Positions 44,551 to 49,076 of a stretch of 49,076 nt of DNA are shown here, in pieces (the first letter of the stretch is position 1; each line of letters begins with the position of its first letter). The notes below the pieces were generated by a model, which was not told where the DNA came from, searched no databases, and was given only the letters and a program-made list of their open reading frames with translations. The stretch lies in contig CAILUD010000218.1 in the NCBI GenBank assembly GCA_903837285.1, forward strand, positions 1-49,076, written 5' to 3'. The stretch is from an uncultured Bacteroidota bacterium (GTDB lineage: Bacteria; Bacteroidota; Bacteroidia; Bacteroidales; GWA2-32-17). The translations under genes were made by a program, and so were the position numbers.

Positions 44551-44612
44551 ACTTTGCTTCTACCGTGGTCTGTGACACACAGACCACAAGGTAGATACTG
44601 TTTTACTTTGCT
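44548..44612. repeat. 11-bp direct repeats flanking a hairpin
   Basis: TTTACTTTGCT occurs at 44548-44558 and 44602-44612. Between them lies a hairpin (44560-44594) whose core is GTGGTCTGTG / CACAGACCAC with an outer CTACC/GGTAG arm pair. The hairpin has no T-run, so it is not an ordinary terminator. The right repeat covers the end of the next gene. Confidence 0.6.
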
Positions 44613-44944
44613 ATTCCAAATTCTTTCTGTACAACAGCACCCAGCTCTTTTTCTAATTTAGAAAATTTTGATAGAAAAACCGAGAAGTAAATTATTAATG
44701 GAATTACAACTCCTAATAATAGAATACATAAAATAAATAATAGTCGACCGCCAAATGTTGGAAAATTACCTACAATCATAATTCTATCTTTCTTAAGAAT
44801 TATATTTGCACCAATAGCACTGCTTTTTGATGCTATAATCATATTTTTTCTAAAATCTTTGAATTTGTAGTTTGGAAATTCGCCAACTAATTTGTTTTTA
44901 AGATCTTCTATCTTAACTGAGTTTTCTGGGATAAGGATTTTCAT
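44603..44944 (-). CDS. Small membrane protein of unknown function
   Basis: A 113-residue protein. The N-terminal half is a compact soluble segment (VKIEDLKNKLVGEFPNYKFK, then a beta-like IIASKSSAIGANIILKKDRI), followed by a long or double hydrophobic stretch (about 67-93, LLFILCILLLGVVIPLIIYF) and a charged C-terminal tail. I do not recognise a family. It stands alone between the Ppx terminator and a secreted beta-repeat protein. Confidence 0.7.
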   Translation of the reverse strand: MKILIPENSVKIEDLKNKLVGEFPNYKFKDFRKNMIIASKSSAIGANIILKKDRIMIVGNFPTFGGRLLFILCILLLGVVIPLIIYFSVFLSKFSKLEKELGAVVQKEFGIAK

Positions 44945-45009
44945 AATTTGATTTTTTATATTTAATGCAAATTATGAAATTAAATTTATAAATGAAATAA
45001 TTTATGGTA

Positions 45010-46065
45010 TTAAAACAAATTAATAGTACAATAATTTCCTTTAACTTTAACTTTTGAATGTGGTTGGTCGCATCCTATATTGCCCTTAACTGTAACTTGT
45101 GAGTTTTTAATTCTTTTTTCAACATTTGCTTTTGGAGAGTATTTTATGTCGCCGTAATTTACACTTGCGTCTAATATATAACAGGCATTTTCGGGAATAT
45201 TTGCTTTTACATTATTGTAATTACTGTTAATTGTTATATTTTCGAAATTCTGATTTAAGTTTTTAATATTTAAGCTTCCGTAGTTTAAATTTAAATCAGC
45301 TTCAATATCAAGTGTGTCAATAATTGTTGTTGAATAATTTGAGTTTAATGACATTTTTTTGCACTTTATTATTTTATAATCATCATAAATTGACGTTGCA
45401 TATATTCCGTATGACTTGTTAATCCATACATGCGAGTAAGAACTGTTTATTTCTGAGGCAGTGTTGTTGTCAATGTTTAATGTGGAATATGCTACATATA
45501 ATTGACTCCAGGTGCATTTTTCAATTTCCGCTTTTGCGTAATTTAAATTTAATACACTTAATGGTTTTGAATCGTTAAATGCAAAATTCTTAGCATTTAA
45601 TTTACCATAATTTAAAGTAATATTTGCATTGCCATTTAATTCGTTAAAGCTAATATCTCCATAGGAGTTAACGGTATTGACTTTAAGATAAACGGGATGG
45701 TTAATTACATAATCAACCTGAAATCTTGATTTCCCTTTTTTAAATGATTTATCAAGATTCTCAAATTTAATAGTGGTTTTAAATGAAATATTACCTGAAT
45801 CTTCTTTTAATATAACATTTGCATTTTCCATGTATTTTTGAGAATTTGCTTCGTTATCTGTGTATAGTGTTATGGTTATGTCAACCGAAATATCTTTCTT
45901 TTCCCAATTGTGATATGTTATATTTCCATAAACGTTTTTAATACTTAATACAGTATTAATATCAGAACTAAAATCATTGTGAAGTTTTTTTTCAAATTTT
46001 TGCTGTTGAGAATACGTTGCTATTGAAATAGATAATAATGTAATAATCGTTATAATTGTTTTCAT
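45010..46065 (-). CDS. Secreted beta-repeat protein, DUF4097-like
   Basis: About 351 residues from the ATG at 46065, which gives a clean signal peptide (IATYSQ); a TTG at 46095 is less likely. The mature part consists of short repeated strands of the kind NVYGNITYHNW, NSYGDISFNELNG, LNYGKLNAKN, NYGSLNIKNL and NYGDIKYSP, recurring every 20-25 residues, as in DUF4097/DUF2807-type right-handed beta-helix proteins. No catalytic residues are visible. It is probably a periplasmic or surface protein; role unknown. Confidence 0.78.
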   Translation of the reverse strand: MKTIITIITLLSISIATYSQQQKFEKKLHNDFSSDINTVLSIKNVYGNITYHNWEKKDISVDITITLYTDNEANSQKYMENANVILKEDSGNISFKTTIKFENLDKSFKKGKSRFQVDYVINHPVYLKVNTVNSYGDISFNELNGNANITLNYGKLNAKNFAFNDSKPLSVLNLNYAKAEIEKCTWSQLYVAYSTLNIDNNTASEINSSYSHVWINKSYGIYATSIYDDYKIIKCKKMSLNSNYSTTIIDTLDIEADLNLNYGSLNIKNLNQNFENITINSNYNNVKANIPENACYILDASVNYGDIKYSPKANVEKRIKNSQVTVKGNIGCDQPHSKVKVKGNYCTINLF

Positions 46066-46124
46066 TTTGCTGTTTTTAATAAAAAGTTCTAACAAATATT
46101 ATTCCTCATAAACAGAATATTTTT

Positions 46125-47267
46125 TTAAAGTCCTTTTAAATCTAAATCTTCACTATTAATTTGACTTACTTGTTTTCCCATCTTTTTTTGAATAACTTTA
46201 AAGTGATGTTGTTCAATTGGTGATATTAATGAGATTGCTTCTCCTGGTGATTCTGCTCGTCCTGTTCTTCCAATTCTGTGAATATAATCTTTAGGTGAAC
46301 GTGGTAACTCGTAGTTTATAACACAAGGCAAAAATTTAATGTCGATACCACGAGAAATTAGATCTGTTGCAACTAAAACTTGAACTTTCCCTGCTTTAAA
46401 ATTACTTAACGCTTCAGTTCTGGCTTTTTGACTTTTTTTACTATGTATAGCTATTGCGTTAATTCCATTTTTTTTAAGCTTATCGGTAACTGTTTCTGCT
46501 CTGAAAATAGAAGATACAAAAACTAGTACTTGCTTTTGCTCATTGTTTTTAATTAAATAGCGAAGCAATGGTCCTTTTTTTTCTTCAGTAACAGTATACG
46601 CAGATTGAGTAATTAAATCAATATTTATTACCTCAGGCTCAATTTTAATAACTATAGGATCATTAAAAAGTATTTGGTTGATATTTGTTACATCATCGCT
46701 AAGTGTTGCCGAAAATAATAGATTCTGTCGTTTTTTTGGTAATAGTTCAAATATTCGGTTTATTTCAATTTTAAAACCCAGATTAAGCATTTTATCTGCT
46801 TCGTCTAAAACCAATGTGTCAATATTTGATAAGTGAACAGCTTTTAATTCTACCAATTCTAATAATCTTCCAGGTGTTGCTACTAATATCTGCACGCCTT
46901 GTAATGCAATCATCTGCGGGCTAATAGCAACTCCCCCAAATACTGCTAAAGATTTTATTCTTTCGGGAAGTGCAGAATTAAACATCTGAAAAACTTCTCT
47001 TACCTGAGCAGCAAGTTCGCGTGTTGGAACTAAAACTAAAACATTAATGTGTCTGTTTTTATTTGCTGTATTACCTTGCATATTCATTAAAATTGGTAAT
47101 ACATAACTGGCAGTTTTTCCAGAACCGGTTTCGGCAATGCCTAAAACATCTTTTTTGTTTAAAATTGCAGGTATTGCTTCTTTCTGAATAGGAAACGGCT
47201 CAGAATAATTCTGATTTTCGAGAGCTTTAATTAATGCAGGAGGTAGACCTAAAGAAGTAAAAGACAT
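46125..47267 (-). CDS. DEAD-box ATP-dependent RNA helicase (RhlE-like)
   Basis: A 380-residue two-domain helicase core. Visible: Q motif SLGLPPALIKALENQNYSEP, motif I AETGSGKT, Ia PTRELAAQV, II DEAD, III SAT, IV VFVSSI, V ATDLISRGID, VI HRIGRTGR. There is essentially no C-terminal extension, so it is a minimal RhlE/DbpA-like protein for RNA remodelling in ribosome assembly or mRNA turnover. A near-consensus -7 element (TATCTTTA, 47308-47301) lies upstream. Confidence 0.95.
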   Translation of the reverse strand: MSFTSLGLPPALIKALENQNYSEPFPIQKEAIPAILNKKDVLGIAETGSGKTASYVLPILMNMQGNTANKNRHINVLVLVPTRELAAQVREVFQMFNSALPERIKSLAVFGGVAISPQMIALQGVQILVATPGRLLELVELKAVHLSNIDTLVLDEADKMLNLGFKIEINRIFELLPKKRQNLLFSATLSDDVTNINQILFNDPIVIKIEPEVINIDLITQSAYTVTEEKKGPLLRYLIKNNEQKQVLVFVSSIFRAETVTDKLKKNGINAIAIHSKKSQKARTEALSNFKAGKVQVLVATDLISRGIDIKFLPCVINYELPRSPKDYIHRIGRTGRAESPGEAISLISPIEQHHFKVIQKKMGKQVSQINSEDLDLKGL

Positions 47268-47407
47268 TTTTATTTATTGTTAAAATTTAATTTTACGAAG
47301 TAAAGATACATGAAATTAATTTTTTAATTGAAAATTTAAGAATAATAAAAACCTTACATTTTTTAAGGACTTATGGTTAATCTCAAACAATTTATTTACG
47401 GTTTTTT

Positions 47408-47463
47408 TTGTTGGAGATAAATCCAACAAAGGCGAAATATTTGCCATTTCAATTAACGTTAAT
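47408..47463. repeat. Three adjacent palindromes
   Basis: TTGTTGGA/TCCAACAA (47408-47415, 47422-47429); GGCGAAATATTTGCC (47431-47445, one G-T and one central mismatch); and the perfect 12-bp palindrome ATTAACGTTAAT (47452-47463). None has a T-run placed to act as a terminator on either strand. Confidence 0.6.
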
Positions 47464-47483
47464 CGAAGTGGTGCGGTGGGTTG

Positions 47484-47604
47484 TCCACGAAGTGTGCGAA
47501 CTACAATTTTTGGGCAAATATTACACGGTGTTATAGTAATGCAATTTCATCTATTAAGCTGTTTATTTTAAGTCAGTTAAAAAATTGGAGTTGGACTTCG
47601 TGGA
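47484..47604. repeat. 10-bp inverted pair enclosing a palindrome
   Basis: TCCACGAAGT (47484-47493) and ACTTCGTGGA (47595-47604) are perfect inverted copies about 100 bases apart. Between them is the 17-base near-palindrome TATTACACGGTGTTATA (47519-47535). Confidence 0.6.
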
Positions 47605-47614
47605 GGGCTTTTTG

Positions 47615-47641
47615 TTTCTTTTTTGTTGGTGAAAAAAGAAA
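47615..47641. repeat. Perfect 10-bp hairpin
   Basis: TTTCTTTTTT (47615-47624) pairs with AAAAAAGAAA (47632-47641) around GTTGGTG; purine on one side and pyrimidine on the other. Confidence 0.6.
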
Positions 47642-47770
47642 AATTATAAAAATATCTGGATTTAAATAATATAAAAATATTTTCCAAAAGGATTTAAAGG
47701 GGCAACTACCTATATTATTCTAAAAAATCAAAATAGTTTCTAATTGATTTTGACTAAAATATAAAAATAA

Positions 47771-47803
47771 AAAACTTCCAAAAGCTAAGCTATTGGAAGT
47801 TTT
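47771..47803 (-). terminator. Terminator after the PLP enzyme gene
   Basis: AAAACTTCCAA (47771-47781) pairs with TTGGAAGTTTT (47793-47803); on the minus strand it follows the stop codon at 47822 and continues into a T-rich run. Confidence 0.85.
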
Positions 47804-47821
47804 AATAAAATAAAAAAAAGA

Positions 47822-49076
47822 TTATAAGCCAAGTGTTTTAATACAATTCTCAATTCTGTTCCATGTCCTTTCAATATCATTATCAAGACCTACGCTAAAA
47901 CGAATAAGCCCTTCAGATAATCCCATTTGTAATTGTATTTCTTCTGGAACTTCAGATGAAGTGCTTTTGCCGGGATTACTAAATAATGTTTTAAAATATC
48001 CTAAGCTAACAGCTAGGTAGCCAACATCTTCTAGTTCCATCATTTCCATTAATTTATTTGCTCTTTCTGCAGTAGCCAAATCAATAGTAATTACTCCACC
48101 ATATCCAAAACCAGGATTCATTATTCGTGTTAATACTTCATGGTCTTTACTTCCTGAAAGTCCTGGATATACCGTACGAATTGAAGCTGCACTAAATTTT
48201 TCGGCTAAATACTGAGCGTTGTAACTATGCTGTTTCATTCGTATATGTAAACTATGAAGGTTCTTTAAAATTCCAGAAGAGCGGAGTGGGTCGAGTACTG
48301 GCCCAAGCAACATTGCTGTTCCTGTATTTACATCTATTAATGAATCAATAAATTCTTTATTTCCACAAATAGCACCTGCAATACAATCATTTTTACCGTT
48401 TATGAATTTTGTCATACTATACACAACTATATGAGCACCAAGTTTTATTGGCGATACAATCATAGGGGTAAAAGTATTATCAATTACAAGTTTTACATTA
48501 TGTTTATTTGCAATACTTGCAAGTGCAGGAATATCAGAAACACGAAGTAAAGGGTTAGTTACAGATTCGGTGTAAATTAATTTTGTGTTTGGGAGTATAG
48601 CTGCTTCTACTTCTGATATATTAGTAATGTCAACAAATGTTACTTTTATTTGGAATTTTGTTAGGTAGTTTTCCAGAAATGCAAACGTTCCGCCGTAGGT
48701 TGTCATACTCGAAACAATATGGTCGCCTGTATTGCAAATATGTAAAATGGTATTTGTTATTGCAGCCATTCCTGATGCTGTTACCCATGCTTCTTCTGCG
48801 CCTTCCATTCGTGCTATTGCATCAGCAAGATATTTATTGCTGGGATTCCAATGTCTTGAATAAAGAAAACAGCCCTCTGCTTCACCATGAAATGTGTCGG
48901 ACATTGTTTTTGCCTGCAAAAAAGTGTAAGTTGCAGAATCGCTGATAGATGGATTTACATCGCCAAACTCTCCGAATTGTCTTAAGTCCTGAACCTGACT
49001 TGCTGATGATATTTTAAATAAAGTTGAAAGAGGTAGTTATGATATGATAGGTGATTCATTTGAAGGTTCGTCTACA
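47822..49076 (-). CDS. PLP-dependent Cys/Met-metabolism enzyme, partial, with an in-frame stop near its start
   Basis: A fold-type I enzyme of the cystathionine gamma-synthase / methionine gamma-lyase group. Visible: GCFLYSRHWNPSNKYLADAI, ASGMAAITNTILH, YGGTFAFLENYL, VIDNTFTPM, the PLP lysine in YSMTKFINGKND, and a C-terminal SVGLD. The uninterrupted frame gives 365 residues from a TTG at 48919 (or from ATG 48904). Upstream codons still encode conserved-looking sequence (DLRQFGEFGDVNPSISDS), and the frame runs to the window edge except for one TAA at 49039-49037. No ATG, GTG or TTG lies between that stop and 48919. Either the gene is broken, or the base is a sequencing error. The exact reaction is uncertain. 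Confidence 0.82.

Larger units (their letters stand above)
47281..47821. other. Gene-less, palindrome-rich region
   Basis: 541 bases without a credible gene; a 62-codon frame at 47481-47669 has no protein-like features. It contains at least five palindromes (listed separately or here: 47408-47429, 47431-47445, 47452-47463, 47519-47535, 47615-47641) and a 10-bp inverted pair (47484-47493 with 47595-47604). The middle (about 47465-47510) is visibly richer in GC than its surroundings. It is probably a remnant of an inserted cassette or small element (inference). Confidence 0.6.

Noticed and set aside
47481..47669. 62-codon open frame in the palindrome-rich region
   Set aside because: No domain or start context, composition unlike a protein, and it runs through the hairpin at 47615-47641.

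Overview
The window looks like a chromosomal segment of a low-GC member of the Bacteroidota. The sequence evidence is: two secreted proteins ending in type IX secretion (T9SS) type A sorting domains; a TonB-dependent receptor with an N-terminal carboxypeptidase-like domain; a WbqC-family protein; paired LepB signal peptidases beside dapB; the short archaeal/eukaryal-type prolyl-tRNA synthetase; and several promoters of the Bacteroidota form TAnnTTTG. Most genes lack a Shine-Dalgarno (SD) sequence, as expected for the phylum, with two striking exceptions. I cannot name the genus. No tRNA, rRNA, CRISPR array, transposase or phage gene was recognised.

Layout. 0.2-3.1 kb: MacB/FtsX-type permease and a DUF4139 surface protein. 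3.1-3.7 kb: a cassette-like DUF2834 gene with inverted half-sites around it. 3.7-7.0 kb: a C_GCAxxG_C_C redox protein and a large T9SS cargo protein. 7.0-12 kb (minus): TPR-SpoIIE phosphatase followed by an EamA transporter, then a carboxypeptidase-regulatory lipoprotein. 12.1-15.4 kb: MORN protein and TonB-dependent receptor, convergent. 15.5-19.5 kb (minus): an operon of an unknown 232-residue protein, a lipoprotein that is a metal-site-dead M49-like paralogue, and a secreted M49-like protein with an intact metal site. 19.6-21.1 kb: proS. 21.2-24.5 kb: repeat-rich lipoprotein with a perfect SD, and a FadL-like outer-membrane protein. 24.5-29.1 kb (minus): dapB-lepB-lepB2-methyltransferase-wbqC, tightly coupled. 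29.2-32.4 kb (minus): thrS-infC-rpmI-rplT, with infC apparently starting at AUA behind a perfect SD and a strong terminator after rplT. 32.6-34.5 kb: Omp28-like T9SS protein. 34.6-37.8 kb: purB and an MsbA-type exporter. 37.8-41.1 kb: SpoU rRNA/tRNA methyltransferase, thioredoxin-like protein, and a sigma-54 response regulator without a DNA-binding domain. 41.2-44.5 kb: ABC-2 exporter pair and a Ppx/GppA phosphatase. 44.6-47.3 kb (minus): small membrane protein, secreted beta-repeat protein, DEAD-box helicase. 47.3-47.8 kb: a palindrome-rich gene-less stretch. 47.8 kb to the end: a PLP enzyme interrupted by an in-frame stop near the window edge.

Together this is mostly core housekeeping (translation, lysine/peptidoglycan and purine synthesis, protein export) mixed with envelope proteins. 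I saw no defence or mobile system. The parts most worth a second look are the dead/active M49 pair with its unknown partner, the LepB paralogue that lost its catalytic serine, the non-canonical infC start, and the two cassette-like palindromic intergenic regions.
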